Notes under the pieces: generated by a model
The model's database searches: none
The model's input: only the letters and a program-made list of their open reading frames with translations
Told to the model about the DNA's origin: nothing
From: JABMQW01 sp964439935
GTDB lineage: Bacteria > Fidelibacterota > Marinisomatia > Marinisomatales > TCS56
Assembly (NCBI GenBank): GCA_964439935.1
Contig: CAYTPW010000010.1
Span: forward strand, 1 to 64,000
Length of the DNA: 64,000 bases
Reading direction: 5' to 3'
Shown: in pieces, positions 28,017 to 37,690 of the stretch
How the letters are laid out: each line of letters starts with the position of its first letter
How positions within the stretch are numbered: the stretch's first letter is position 1
Position numbers and translations under genes: made by a program

Positions 28017-28517
28017 ATGTATAAAAAAAGTATCGAATTATTGAACGCAGCGGTGGCCGATGAACTGACTGCTGTTCATCAATATATGTATTTCCATTTT
28101 CATTGTGACGATCTGGGTTACGACCTTATCGCCGGCCTGTTCAAGCGTACGGCAATGGAAGAAATGATGCATGTGGAAATATTAGCGGAGAGAATCCTGT
28201 TCCTCAAAGGCGATGTGGAGCTGAAAGCCGGGGAAGAAGTCCAAATAATCCAAGATGTTAAAGCGATGTTGGAAATGGCAACTGCCAGCGAAGAGGGGGC
28301 GATTAAAAGCTATAATCTGGCTGCCAATGAGTGTTCGGCAAATGCCGATTCGGCTACCAAGAAGATATTTGAAAACCTGGTGGATGATGAAGAGCGCCAT
28401 TTCGGTCAATTTGACAGCGAATTGGAAAATATGACTAAATTTGGTGACGGTTATTTGGCTCTGCAATCAATTGAGCGCAGCAAAACCTTAGCAGGTGGTG
28501 GCGGCAGTCAGGAATAA
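28017..28517 (+). CDS. Ferritin-like / bacterioferritin-family protein
   Basis: A 166-residue four-helix protein. Diiron ligands are visible: E17 in DELTAVHQYMY, the EEMMHVEILAERI segment (about 47-59), E95 in SEEGAIKSYN and EERHFGQFDSE (about 129). No haem-binding Met at the bacterioferritin dimer position is obvious, so haem is unlikely. The C terminus ends in a flexible GGGGS tail. The gene is 25 bases after rubrerythrin and has a ribosome binding site (TTGAGGAAAACC). It would store iron or detoxify peroxide. Confidence 0.9.
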   Translation: MYKKSIELLNAAVADELTAVHQYMYFHFHCDDLGYDLIAGLFKRTAMEEMMHVEILAERILFLKGDVELKAGEEVQIIQDVKAMLEMATASEEGAIKSYNLAANECSANADSATKKIFENLVDDEERHFGQFDSELENMTKFGDGYLALQSIERSKTLAGGGGSQE

Positions 28518-28657
28518 CAGCCTGAATCAATACACATACATAGCCAAACCACTACCGGTGCTAGGAGTATTTTGGATTAATGCAAAAGTTATCTGGAGCG
28601 CAGAGTAACACAATTGACAATTAGTAGAAATATCGTATTAGGAAAGGTAGGTTACAA

Positions 28658-28846
28658 TTGACTGATCGCGAAAAAAGAGAACAAAAATATCGAGAATTTA
28701 CAGTTTTTGGTGCTCTCCGATTTACACTTTACGTTCTATCTGGAGCAGCACTTTATCTGGAATCTTTTCAACTGGCTGGCGTAGCTTTTATTATTGGCGC
28801 AGTTTTCGGTCTTGGCCGCAGGGTATACCATTTGTGGATTAGTTAA
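28658..28846 (+). CDS. Small two-helix membrane protein, TTG start
   Basis: A 62-residue protein starting at TTG 28658 after AGGAAAGGTAGG. A charged N terminus (TDREKREQKYRE) is followed by two hydrophobic segments (about 18-35 and 40-54). Family unknown. The ribosome binding site and the amphipathic design make it a likely real gene. Confidence 0.6.
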   Translation: MTDREKREQKYREFTVFGALRFTLYVLSGAALYLESFQLAGVAFIIGAVFGLGRRVYHLWIS

Positions 28847-29111
28847 TCCCGTTCCCAGTGATAGATTTGATCAAGTTGTCTGTATAACGCAAATTTATTC
28901 CACACTATGCTGATGTGATATTGGATACAATTAAATCTGGGGATCCTATAAAAAGGTAATCTCAGGCGGTGTCTTTTTAAAAATGTCTGGGACTAATCCG
29001 GAGTTATTCTCGTCAAGCTGAAGAACGATACAAAAGATCGATTAGCAGGGTATGTCTCCTCTGCCATAATCGGATTGGCTATTCTTTTGTAATTGGTTCT
29101 ATTCGCGTGTA

Positions 29112-29801
29112 TTATTTTTCTGGTTCCTTCGTTTTATATCCGATTGTGTCTACCGGATTAATCAGAACCGATGTTATATTTTTTAAATGTGCACCGATTC
29201 TTTTTAGATAGCGGGCGTATAACACAATCGCTGCTGTTTGAGTTTCGTCACCAAATGTAAGTTTACCGGCTAAAATATCATTTACCAGTTTATCCGAAGC
29301 CTCATTAACTTGATTATTATAAGTTTTTTGCAGTGCATAAGCCTTATCTGTATCTTGATTTTTGATTGCCAATACTGTATTCTTGAAACGCTTCAGAATT
29401 TTCTTTTCGATCTTCCCGAGTTCGGGAGATATGTCTTCGGCAATAAGTTTCTCAGGATGATAGATTGCCAAATCAAGAATGTTCTTGGTGTAATCGCCCA
29501 ACCGTTCGATGTCAATTACCATATTAACCAGAACCATCCCGCTGGACAAATTCAGGTTCTCCTTACGTAAGGCGAAGTGGGTCATCACCTTACGCCGTAC
29601 GTCTTTTTGATATTTATTGATTTCCTTATCACGTTTTTTAAGGGCGATGACTTTTTTTCGTTTGCTATCTTTATGCAGCATGGTAATTGCGGCTATAAAC
29701 ATTTCGCGTGAAATATCCAGCATATCATAACTTTCCTGCCAGGCTTGCGACAGCAGGTCTTCCTGATTCCAGATATTAAGCAAGTCTTTAAATATGTTCA
29801 T
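29112..29801 (-). CDS. PhoU-like / DUF47 helical protein
   Basis: A 229-residue, wholly helical protein. The segment around residues 95-115 (IDIERLGDYTKNILDLA) is the PhoU metal-binding helix with conserved E and D, and a second equivalent (ARYLKRIGAHLKNITSVL) follows at about 195-215. Genes of this type are paired with Na/phosphate symporters and regulate them. It begins four bases after the symporter stop, so the two form an operon. Confidence 0.88.
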   Translation of the reverse strand: MNIFKDLLNIWNQEDLLSQAWQESYDMLDISREMFIAAITMLHKDSKRKKVIALKKRDKEINKYQKDVRRKVMTHFALRKENLNLSSGMVLVNMVIDIERLGDYTKNILDLAIYHPEKLIAEDISPELGKIEKKILKRFKNTVLAIKNQDTDKAYALQKTYNNQVNEASDKLVNDILAGKLTFGDETQTAAIVLYARYLKRIGAHLKNITSVLINPVDTIGYKTKEPEK

Positions 29802-29804
29802 ATT

Positions 29805-30947
29805 TTACCTCACGATGAATATTAAGCTTATGGGTATTAGAATAAACACTATCAATATATACAATAACGGGAAAATTCTGTTTCTTATTGCCAAAGCAGA
29901 AAGATTTTGAGACAGCTTTATCGGTATATCTCTAATATGTTTTATGGGCCAGATGATTACGATCCCAAAAATATTGAATAACAGATGTGCGAAAGCTACT
30001 GCTACCGGAGCTATCGAAGCTGAAACCAGACTTGCCAGGATGGCTGTAATTGTTGTTCCAATATTTGAACCAAGTGTATAAGGAAAAATTTGCCTTAGAG
30101 TCAATATTCCTGCGCCAGCTAAAGGTACTACCAACGATGTTGTGATTGAACTGCTTTGAACGAGAACCGTAATCATGATTCCGAAGATCATAGCACGAAT
30201 CCAGGTTTTAAATATATGGGTGTCAAAAAAAGCTTCGAGCTTACTAATTACCAAACTTCGGATGACAATCGTTAGATATTTTAAAGCAAAAAACAGCATT
30301 ATCAATGCCAACATTAGAACCAACCAGTACGGATTGATCAATTCCTGAGCATTAAATATATCTGTGATCAAATGGACGGTTGGTTTCGTAATTATTTTAA
30401 TTGGGCTGTTAAATGTTACTGCTTCTGTTCCAATGAATAATTCTGCCAGCCAGTAAGCACTTTTACCAATGAAATTGGTTTTAATCTGAAGTGGGAATAA
30501 AACTATTACAGACATCAAATTAAAAAAGTCATGGACTGTTGAAGCTGCGAAGGCCCGCTGGAATTCGTCTTTTCTACTTATGTGTCCCAGTGATACAATC
30601 GTATTGGTGATGCTGGTCCCGATATTTGCGCCCATGATATATGGGATTGCAGCCGCTAAGGCGATCCTGGGATCATCACCAAATGTTCCGGCTGCCACCA
30701 TACCAACTACCAATGAGGTGGTCGTAGATGAACTTTGAATAATGCTGGTGGCCAGGATCCCTATGAACAACCCTACTAAAGGACCGGCTGAACTTTGGAT
30801 CAATTGTTCGGCGAATGATCGGCCCAAGCCTTTGAATGCACTGCCGATTAATCCGATACTAACCAGAAATAGATACAGTAACGTAAAAATCGCTACAACT
30901 TTAAGGTAGGATTTCCAGGCTGGTGGAGATTTGTGTATGTCGACCAT
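29805..30947 (-). CDS. Na+/phosphate symporter, NptA family
   Basis: A 380-residue membrane protein with two related halves, each carrying the QSSS signature: TSIIQSSSTTTSLVVGM in the first and LVQSSSITTSLVVPLAGAG in the second. Each is followed by GANIGTSITNT and GSNIGTTITA. These motifs form the sodium and phosphate sites in this family. The PhoU-like gene follows directly. Whether it imports or exports phosphate is not decided by sequence; many bacterial relatives export. Confidence 0.93.
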   Translation of the reverse strand: MVDIHKSPPAWKSYLKVVAIFTLLYLFLVSIGLIGSAFKGLGRSFAEQLIQSSAGPLVGLFIGILATSIIQSSSTTTSLVVGMVAAGTFGDDPRIALAAAIPYIMGANIGTSITNTIVSLGHISRKDEFQRAFAASTVHDFFNLMSVIVLFPLQIKTNFIGKSAYWLAELFIGTEAVTFNSPIKIITKPTVHLITDIFNAQELINPYWLVLMLALIMLFFALKYLTIVIRSLVISKLEAFFDTHIFKTWIRAMIFGIMITVLVQSSSITTSLVVPLAGAGILTLRQIFPYTLGSNIGTTITAILASLVSASIAPVAVAFAHLLFNIFGIVIIWPIKHIRDIPIKLSQNLSALAIRNRIFPLLYILIVFILIPISLIFIVR

Positions 30948-31293
30948 CAGTTATCCGGTAGAAAATGGACAGAAATTTAACCCAGAAGTTGATTTTATCA
31001 GGAAAGAATTTTCAATTAAGACGCAAAAATTTTAACTGTCTTCACCACTAAATCAGGTTTCAATGTGTGGATATAAAACCAGGCTGGTACAAAGCAAAGT
31101 ATGACTACTTTTGGTGGTTGGGGAAAAGATTATAATTAATGTCATGTAACGTAGAATTAATGTATTAATTAAGTGTTTTATGATCAATCACTTCTAAATT
31201 TGTACAACTTCCATAACTAAAAATTTAAAACTTAACACAAATTCTTCCAATTTCTGACCCCTGATCCCTGACCCCTGAAACCTGACAACCAAC
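30948..31293. other. Intergenic region between divergent genes, AT-rich
   Basis: About 346 bases without a credible gene. The first part must contain the promoter of the symporter operon (minus strand). The last 35 bases hold a heptamer repeat described separately. Nothing else stands out. Confidence 0.6.
31254..31288 (+). repeat. Heptanucleotide tandem repeat CTGANNN next to a start codon
   Basis: Five seven-base units: CTGACCC, CTGATCC, CTGACCC, CTGAAAC and CTGACAA. The array ends five bases before ATG 31294 and sits where a ribosome binding site would be expected. Confidence 0.7.
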
Positions 31294-32091
31294 ATGGACA
31301 CTTTATTCTGGTTCAAACTTCTTCAAAGCTTTTTGGTAGGCAGTATCTGGATCACCCTGTCGACTCTGATTGCTGAGAAATATGGCAGTAAAATCGGCGG
31401 TTTCATTGGTGGATTGCCATCTACGATCATTATAGCGCTGCTGTTTATTGGCATTAACCAATCGCCGGAAGCAGCCGTCACAGCCACCACTGTTGTGCCC
31501 CTAATGATGGGTATCAACGGGATATTTACTTTGGTATATCTGGTCAGTGTAAAGCGTGGCCTGGTGACAGCATTGGTACGCGCTTTTCTGGTGTGGTTGG
31601 CACTGGCCGGACCATTGGCATTATCTGGACTTGATCATTTCCCGCTGTCTGTATTTGGTTGGCTGGTGCTGATGGCATTTTATTATCTTGCTGTGGAGAA
31701 ATTTGCTCACATCCCTGCCCATGGCAAAGTTGTCATTCACTATACTACCGTTCAGATTATCTCCCGGGGATTGTTTGCCGGGAGCCTGATTGCTTTTGCT
31801 GTTTTCATGAGCAAACTGGCGGGTCCGATACTGGGCGGCATTTTCTCAGTATTTCCGGTGATTTTTACTTCAACAATGGTGATAGCCTACCACTCCGGTG
31901 GCTATAAATTTTCCCGGGCGGTGGTTAAAACATTGGTTATGAGTGCAATGATCAATGTTAGTATCTACGCCATTGCTGTCCGTTATTCTTATGACTTGTT
32001 GGGACTGGCTTGGGGTACTCTGGCAGCGATTGCGGTCTCGGCGATCACTGCCTGGCTGACATTCCATTTTATCAGGAAATGGTTGAAATAA
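31294..32091 (+). CDS. Integral membrane protein with two related halves, DUF3147-like
   Basis: A 265-residue membrane protein with about eight helices. Two halves contain similar motifs: SKIGGFIGGLPSTIIIALLF near residue 35 and GPILGGIFSVFPVIFTSTMV near 185, suggesting an internal inverted or direct duplication as seen in small transporters. I assign it only tentatively to a DUF3147-like family. No ribosome binding site precedes the ATG; the heptamer repeat lies there instead. Confidence 0.7.
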   Translation: MDTLFWFKLLQSFLVGSIWITLSTLIAEKYGSKIGGFIGGLPSTIIIALLFIGINQSPEAAVTATTVVPLMMGINGIFTLVYLVSVKRGLVTALVRAFLVWLALAGPLALSGLDHFPLSVFGWLVLMAFYYLAVEKFAHIPAHGKVVIHYTTVQIISRGLFAGSLIAFAVFMSKLAGPILGGIFSVFPVIFTSTMVIAYHSGGYKFSRAVVKTLVMSAMINVSIYAIAVRYSYDLLGLAWGTLAAIAVSAITAWLTFHFIRKWLK

Positions 32092-32395
32092 TTACTTAGA
32101 GACAACACCAGACCGTAGTTCCTCCACAAATCACTCCATATCCAATAAAGTCAATTTGATGAAATCCATTTATGGATTGAGGAGAAATCTACAATAACTT
32201 TGCACCCCTCCACATTTACCAAACCTCGATCCTACCAGATGTAGATTTCTCACCCCGCGATACGGGATTAGAAATGACAATTTTTTTGGCAGTATGGACA
32301 ACTCTCGAGGTTTGTCCCTACATTTTGGTATATCAGAAGGGCGCTGAAATTAAGGTAGGACTCAGCGCCCTTCATCGACTCGTTGGGGAGGAAAT
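32092..32395. other. Intergenic region with a dispersed-repeat-like inverted repeat
   Basis: About 304 bases. Nine-base arms AAACCTCGA (32221-32229) and TCGAGGTTT (32305-32313) enclose a segment with CCGCGATACGGG-like internal symmetry, the look of a small non-coding repeat. A stem-loop near the end is listed separately. No open reading frame is credible. Confidence 0.5.
32337..32372 (-). terminator. Stem-loop at the end of the beta-oxidation operon
   Basis: Perfect 11-base arms AAGGGCGCTGA (32337-32347) and TCAGCGCCCTT (32362-32372) lie 23 bases past the stop codon of the last gene of the minus-strand operon. No T-run follows on that strand, so it may protect the mRNA end or stop transcription only partly. 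Confidence 0.6.
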
Positions 32396-34744
32396 TTAAT
32401 TTCGGAGGGGCTTGCTGGTTTTCAGCATTTGTTTCATCCGGTCCTGTGACAATTGTTCACTGGCTAGTGATACAAATGCTTCCCGCTCGATATCCAGCAG
32501 GTACTGTTCATCCACTTTTTTGGTAAGGCCGGCTTTGTCGCCGCCGGTCAATACATAAGCCAGTTTCTGACCGATCTTTTCATCGTGGTCTGAAAGTTTG
32601 CCCTGCATCTTGAAACCCTTGATCGCCAGGTTGAGCACTGTGCGGCCACCACTACCTGGTAATTTGATATCATCGCGATAGACCGGTGGTTCATAACCAT
32701 CAGCAAGTTCAAGCACCTTGTCTTTAGCCACTTTGATCAGGTGCTCGCTATTCAGGACAATGGTATCAGTCTTGAGGAAGTAGCCCACATGCTTGGCCTC
32801 CTCCGCACTGGTGGCTATCTTGGCAAAACCGATGGTTTCGAATGCCTTCTGAGCCGTCTGGAAGGGACTCATGGGACGCTTACCGGCATTGGCAAACAGA
32901 TTCAGCAGCAAACGTAGGTTGCCACCGGCGCCCGGGATCAGTCCCACACCAACTTCCACGGCACCGATATAGGTTTCTGCGGAAGCAACCCGGTGAGCGG
33001 CGGGAGCGGTGATTTCAAAACCACCACCAAAACAGAACTGGAATGGTGTTGCCACCACCGGCGCCGGGCTGAACCGAATCCGCTGGGCAATATCCTGGAA
33101 CATTTTACTGGTATTATTAAGATTATCGTATTCACCATTTTCAGCATAACCGAGAATCAGAGCCAGGTTGGCACCGACAGAAAAATTACCATTCTGGTGC
33201 CCGAGAACCATCCCTTTGTATTTACCGCTGTACAGTAAATCCAAGCCCTGGTTGACGGTGTCCAGAATTGAGCCATCGATCGGATTAAAGCCTGGGGTTA
33301 ACACGGAATGAAATTCCACATCGACCACGCCATCACCCAGATCGATCAGGCTGGCGCTCCAGCCACGTTTGATCAGATTACCTTTCTGTTTTTCCAGATT
33401 CAGATTGATTGACTTTTCTGAAACTGGTAAGGCAACGGATTGTTTTGTGGATATATCATACAAGGTTGGTGCACCGTCACTAAATCCATAAAAAGAGGCC
33501 TGACCACTGGCCAACATATCCACAACCCAGGTCGGAACCGGTTTCCCTTCCGCTTTCATTCGTTCCACCGACCGATTTACACCGATGGCATCCCAGGTTT
33601 CAAATGGACCCATTTCCCAGCCGTAACCCCATTTCAGGGCATTATCGACATTATATATATCGTCGCTGATTTCAGGAATACGGTTGGCAGCATAGTTTAG
33701 GGTAGCAGACAGAATTTCCCAGAAAAATTTACCAGCTTTGTCGTCACTGTAAGTAAGTGCAGCGATTTTCTCTCCAACCGACTGGCGATCCTTTGCTAGG
33801 CGAAAACCATCGAAGCGGACTTTTTTCTGGGATGCATATTCGCCTTTATCCAGGTCCAGGGAATGAATCACACCTTTATCAATTTTCTTATAGAACCCAG
33901 CTTGTGTTTTCTGTCCCAGGTTACCAGAATCAATCAGGTTTTGTAACACCTCTGGTATCTTAAACAGGTCACGCTCTTCGTCTCCCTCGCCTTTATCATA
34001 GCTGGTTTGAGCGACGTGCGCCAGTGTATCCAGACCAACAATATCAGCTGTACGAAAGGTAGCACTTTTAGCCCGCCCAACGATTGTTCCGGTAAGTTTA
34101 TCCACTTCCTCAACTGTCAGGTTCATAGCCTGTGCCTGCTGGATCGTTTTCATCATTCCATAGATACCGATCCGGTTACCGATAAAATTGGGAGTATCTT
34201 TAGCGTGTACAATTCCCTTTCCAAGCACATCCTCGCCAAACTCTGCAATAAAATCGTAGACGGCAGGATCGGTTTTCGGCCCCTTAATCAGTTCCAGCAG
34301 ACGCATGTAGCGAGGTGGATTGAAGAAGTGGGTGATCAGAAAGCGACTGTGAAATTTCTCTGGTAGAGTTTTTACCAGATCAACCAGTGGTATTCCCGAA
34401 GTATTCGAGCTGATAATGACTGTATCTTTAAGATGGGGAGCGATATTACCGAATACTTTTTCCTTGATGTCAAGGCGTTCTGCCACTGCTTCAAGGATCC
34501 AATCCGCTTCATTCAGCAATTCCAAATGATCATCATAATTACAGGGTGTGATCAGCTGGGTATTTTTTGGTTTATATAAAGGAGCCGGCTTTAGTTTACC
34601 TAATATCTCCACTCCTTTTTCCGCCAGTTCCTGGCTGATATCGAACAGGAGGGAGGGAATACCGGCATTTGCCAGATGTCCCGCCAGCTGGGCACCCATA
34701 ACCCCGGCTCCCAGAACGGCAACTTTATCAATTTTATTTGACAT
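32396..34744 (-). CDS. fadN: 3-hydroxyacyl-CoA dehydrogenase / enoyl-CoA hydratase, FadN type
   Basis: A 782-residue bifunctional beta-oxidation enzyme with the dehydrogenase first, as in Bacillus FadN and unlike FadB/FadJ. The NAD motif GAGVMG is at residues 12-17, ISSNTSGIPL and HFFNPPRYMRL follow near 110-150, and a second dehydrogenase C-terminal domain ends near 430. The hydratase domain occupies about 470-690, with FGGGFEI forming the oxyanion hole and EVGVGLIPGAGG containing the catalytic Glu. Third catalytic gene of the operon, 16 bases after the thiolase gene. Confidence 0.93.
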   Translation of the reverse strand: MSNKIDKVAVLGAGVMGAQLAGHLANAGIPSLLFDISQELAEKGVEILGKLKPAPLYKPKNTQLITPCNYDDHLELLNEADWILEAVAERLDIKEKVFGNIAPHLKDTVIISSNTSGIPLVDLVKTLPEKFHSRFLITHFFNPPRYMRLLELIKGPKTDPAVYDFIAEFGEDVLGKGIVHAKDTPNFIGNRIGIYGMMKTIQQAQAMNLTVEEVDKLTGTIVGRAKSATFRTADIVGLDTLAHVAQTSYDKGEGDEERDLFKIPEVLQNLIDSGNLGQKTQAGFYKKIDKGVIHSLDLDKGEYASQKKVRFDGFRLAKDRQSVGEKIAALTYSDDKAGKFFWEILSATLNYAANRIPEISDDIYNVDNALKWGYGWEMGPFETWDAIGVNRSVERMKAEGKPVPTWVVDMLASGQASFYGFSDGAPTLYDISTKQSVALPVSEKSINLNLEKQKGNLIKRGWSASLIDLGDGVVDVEFHSVLTPGFNPIDGSILDTVNQGLDLLYSGKYKGMVLGHQNGNFSVGANLALILGYAENGEYDNLNNTSKMFQDIAQRIRFSPAPVVATPFQFCFGGGFEITAPAAHRVASAETYIGAVEVGVGLIPGAGGNLRLLLNLFANAGKRPMSPFQTAQKAFETIGFAKIATSAEEAKHVGYFLKTDTIVLNSEHLIKVAKDKVLELADGYEPPVYRDDIKLPGSGGRTVLNLAIKGFKMQGKLSDHDEKIGQKLAYVLTGGDKAGLTKKVDEQYLLDIEREAFVSLASEQLSQDRMKQMLKTSKPLRN

Positions 34745-34759
34745 GTGATCTACCTCCGT

Positions 34760-35893
34760 TTAGCTGCGCCGGATAATCGTTGCAATACCCTGACCGGAAC
34801 CAATACACATGGTGGCCAGACCAATGTTAGTATTCTGCTGTTCCATGACATTGATCAGCGTAGTCAGGATCCGGGCTCCAGAACATCCAAGTGGATGACC
34901 CAATGCGATAGCACCGCCGTTCAGGTTGATCTTGTCAGCATCCCAGCCACCTTTGCGAATCACGTACAGGGATTGAGCAGCGAATGCTTCGTTCAATTCA
35001 ATTGTTTCAATATCACCGATTGTGAGACCGGCTTTGGCCAGTGCTTTTTCGGTCGCTGGTAAAGGTCCCATTCCCATCCGAGTCCAATCCACACCGGCAA
35101 CAGCCCGGCTAACAATTTCAGCCCGGATTTGTAGTCCATGAGACTTGGCAAATTCTTCGCTGGTTACCAGTATAGCAGCAGCACCGATGGATATTGGGCT
35201 GCTGGTGGCGGCAGTGATCGAACCATTTTCCAGGAAAGCTGGGCGTAGAGACTTGATCTTTTCCAGGTCCGGTTCACGAGGTCCCTCATCCTTTTCAACT
35301 GTAGTTTCCCCGTAGACATCGATGGGGACAATTTCATTGTCGAATTTGCTTGATTTTTGGGCTGTCAAAGCTTTCTGGTGCGATGCTAATGCAAACTCTT
35401 CCTGGTCTTCCCGGCTGATATCCAGGTCTTTAGCCAGGTTTTCAGCGGTTTCACCCATTCCGATATAGAATTCCTGTTCTGCCAGTTCCGGGTGAAAATC
35501 GGGACTGAAGCCTCCCATGGGGACCGAGAACATGTCTTCAACTCCGACAGCGATAGCACAGTCCATGTCCCCGACTTCAATGGCAGTACTCAGCTGGTGC
35601 AGGGTATCCATTGACGAGCCGCAGAATCGATTGGTGACTTTCCCGGGTACGGTATCTGGCAGACCCGCCAGAACAGCGACGGACCGTCCCATAATCATTC
35701 CCTGCGGTCCTTCCGGAAAAGCGCAACCGAGGCTAAGATCTTCCACCAGCTCCAGCTTGAGATTTGGATTGCGCTCCAGCAGAGTTTTGACAACCTGTGC
35801 TGATATATCATCGGCACGCATACCAACCAATTGACCATTTTTAATCCCGATCGGTGATCTGACCGCATCAATAATAACAGATTTTTTACTCAT
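34760..35893 (-). CDS. fadA: Acetyl-CoA acyltransferase (3-ketoacyl-CoA thiolase)
   Basis: A 377-residue thiolase that releases acetyl-CoA in the last step of beta-oxidation. Catalytic residues are visible: the nucleophilic Cys in RFCGSSMDTLH (about residue 90), His in NGGAIALGHPLGCSG (about 333), and the second Cys in TMCIGSGQG near the end. NEAFAAQ is also present. The start follows a strong ribosome binding site (TAGGAGGAAATC). It lies between the acyl-CoA dehydrogenase and the bifunctional enzyme. Confidence 0.95.
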   Translation of the reverse strand: MSKKSVIIDAVRSPIGIKNGQLVGMRADDISAQVVKTLLERNPNLKLELVEDLSLGCAFPEGPQGMIMGRSVAVLAGLPDTVPGKVTNRFCGSSMDTLHQLSTAIEVGDMDCAIAVGVEDMFSVPMGGFSPDFHPELAEQEFYIGMGETAENLAKDLDISREDQEEFALASHQKALTAQKSSKFDNEIVPIDVYGETTVEKDEGPREPDLEKIKSLRPAFLENGSITAATSSPISIGAAAILVTSEEFAKSHGLQIRAEIVSRAVAGVDWTRMGMGPLPATEKALAKAGLTIGDIETIELNEAFAAQSLYVIRKGGWDADKINLNGGAIALGHPLGCSGARILTTLINVMEQQNTNIGLATMCIGSGQGIATIIRRS

Positions 35894-35902
35894 GATTTCC
35901 TC

Positions 35903-37690
35903 CTAAAAAGGGTAACATTTTTGGGTATAAATTGCTTCGGCGATTTGCCGCTTTAGTCCCAGAATATCGGTTTTTGGTAACAAACATTTCTGGAATATCC
36001 GCAGCTTGTCAACTGTCATCTTCGGTAAATGCCCGCGATAGACACCATTCCAACCAGCTAGAGCCATATTCATTAATTGAATGCAAACTTCGGCCGAATG
36101 CACTTCAGCAATATCAATCAGGGTTTGATTATGTCCGTTTATTTCAATCACCTGCCGTACGCGACTGATCGTACTATCTGCGGTGTAGAGCAGGGTGAAC
36201 ATATTTGCCAGGATTTCCATCAATTGCTGCTGGTGTTTCAAATCCTGTCCGAATTCACACAGGGCCTCATTGAACAGATCGACTGCCAGGCGTTTACCTG
36301 CTTCGATTGCTTTTATTTCTTCGACCAGGATTCCCTCCGCTTCAATTACCTCCTCTCCACTAAGGAAAGCTTCGATTCTGGTGAGATAATCGCGGATCGG
36401 CAATTCTTCCATCAGCGCTTTTTTCATCATGTAGCCGGTGATGATCTGGCGATTGATTTCGTTAGTGCCTTCCCAGATGCGATCAATGCGCGTATCGCGG
36501 TAGGGGGCAGCCATGGGATATTCTTCACTGAAACCATATCCGCCCAGAATCTGGATACCTGTATCAGCGCAGAAGGCGAATGATTCACTAACGTAAACCT
36601 TGGTCATGGAAGCTTCAATCGCAAAGCATTCAGTGGCCTCACCTGCTTGCAGTTGATAATCTTCAGCATCCTTGTCAAGGGCGTCAATGGCATCCTGGAT
36701 CAACCCGATCGTGCGGTAGGCCATACTGTCGGATGAATAAGTGCGGACTACCATATCGGCCACCTTACCTTTGATAGAATCGAAATGAGCGATCGGTTGG
36801 CCAAACTGGCGCCGCTCCAGTGCGTAGCTGACGGCTTCGGTGATGGTACTTTTACAACCGCCAAGATCAGCAGCTCCCAGTTTAAACCGTCCCAGATTGA
36901 GGGCGTTAAATGCTATCGTAGCTCCCTTGCCAACCTCATATAACAGGTTTTCCACCGGAACCATAGCATCTGTAAACTTAAGTGGTACGGTGGAGGATCC
37001 CTTCATACCCATCTTCTTTTCCTCAGCTCCGATATCAAAACCGGGCATTCCCGGTTCAAGTATAAAGGCTGAAAATTTAGTGCCATCAACCTGGGCGAAT
37101 ACGGTGAAGACTTCGGCCCAGCCACCGTTGGTTATGAACTGTTTTTCACCATTTAAAATCCAGTGTTTGCCATCTTCTGATAATACAGCGGTAGTCTTTC
37201 CAGACAGGGCATCGGAACCAGCGGATGGTTCAGTCAAGGCATAAGCACCCATCCATTCCCCGGAGCCCAATTTGGGTAGATATTTTTCTTTTTGCTCAGG
37301 TGTTCCGAACCAGACGATCGGCAAAGTTCCGATTCCGACATGAGCTGTGATCGTTGCTGTAAAAGAAGCATTGAAGCCACTACTGAGGGCCTCAACCACC
37401 AGGGCTGATGTTATCTTGTCCAATTCCATGCCGCCATATTTTTCCGGGATGTCGATTGCCAGTAGTCCCAGTTCACCCATTTCATGGAATAACTCAAATA
37501 TCAGATCTTTATTAAAGGCGTTTAATTTATCGCGATTGGGTTTGACCCTTTCCACGGCAAAATCGTTGACCATCTGGAAGATTTCCTTTTGTTCGTCATT
37601 GAATTTTTCCCGTGCAAAGATTGGTTCCGAACCAATCTGTTCAGTTAAAAACCGACCGCCGGTATTGCGGTAGGTTATGATTTCACTCAT
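35903..37690 (-). CDS. fadE: Acyl-CoA dehydrogenase, long C-terminal form
   Basis: A flavoenzyme for the first step of beta-oxidation. I choose ATG 37690 (595 residues) over ATG 37705 because it has GGAGGAAAC seven bases upstream and overlaps the TetR stop as ATGAGTGA. Motifs: YALTEPSAGSDA (flavin/substrate), NGEKQFITNGGWAE, RRQFGQPIAHFDS, and GGYGFSEEYPMAAPYRDTRIDRIWEGTNEINRQ region (the EGT motif with the base). The additional 180 C-terminal residues resemble the extension of very-long-chain types. Confidence 0.94.
   Translation of the reverse strand: MSEIITYRNTGGRFLTEQIGSEPIFAREKFNDEQKEIFQMVNDFAVERVKPNRDKLNAFNKDLIFELFHEMGELGLLAIDIPEKYGGMELDKITSALVVEALSSGFNASFTATITAHVGIGTLPIVWFGTPEQKEKYLPKLGSGEWMGAYALTEPSAGSDALSGKTTAVLSEDGKHWILNGEKQFITNGGWAEVFTVFAQVDGTKFSAFILEPGMPGFDIGAEEKKMGMKGSSTVPLKFTDAMVPVENLLYEVGKGATIAFNALNLGRFKLGAADLGGCKSTITEAVSYALERRQFGQPIAHFDSIKGKVADMVVRTYSSDSMAYRTIGLIQDAIDALDKDAEDYQLQAGEATECFAIEASMTKVYVSESFAFCADTGIQILGGYGFSEEYPMAAPYRDTRIDRIWEGTNEINRQIITGYMMKKALMEELPIRDYLTRIEAFLSGEEVIEAEGILVEEIKAIEAGKRLAVDLFNEALCEFGQDLKHQQQLMEILANMFTLLYTADSTISRVRQVIEINGHNQTLIDIAEVHSAEVCIQLMNMALAGWNGVYRGHLPKMTVDKLRIFQKCLLPKTDILGLKRQIAEAIYTQKCYPF

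Noticed and set aside
28847..29111. Gap between the two-helix protein gene and the PhoU-like gene as a tRNA or small RNA site
   Set aside because: No cloverleaf, no conserved T-loop and no clear promoter/terminator pair was found.
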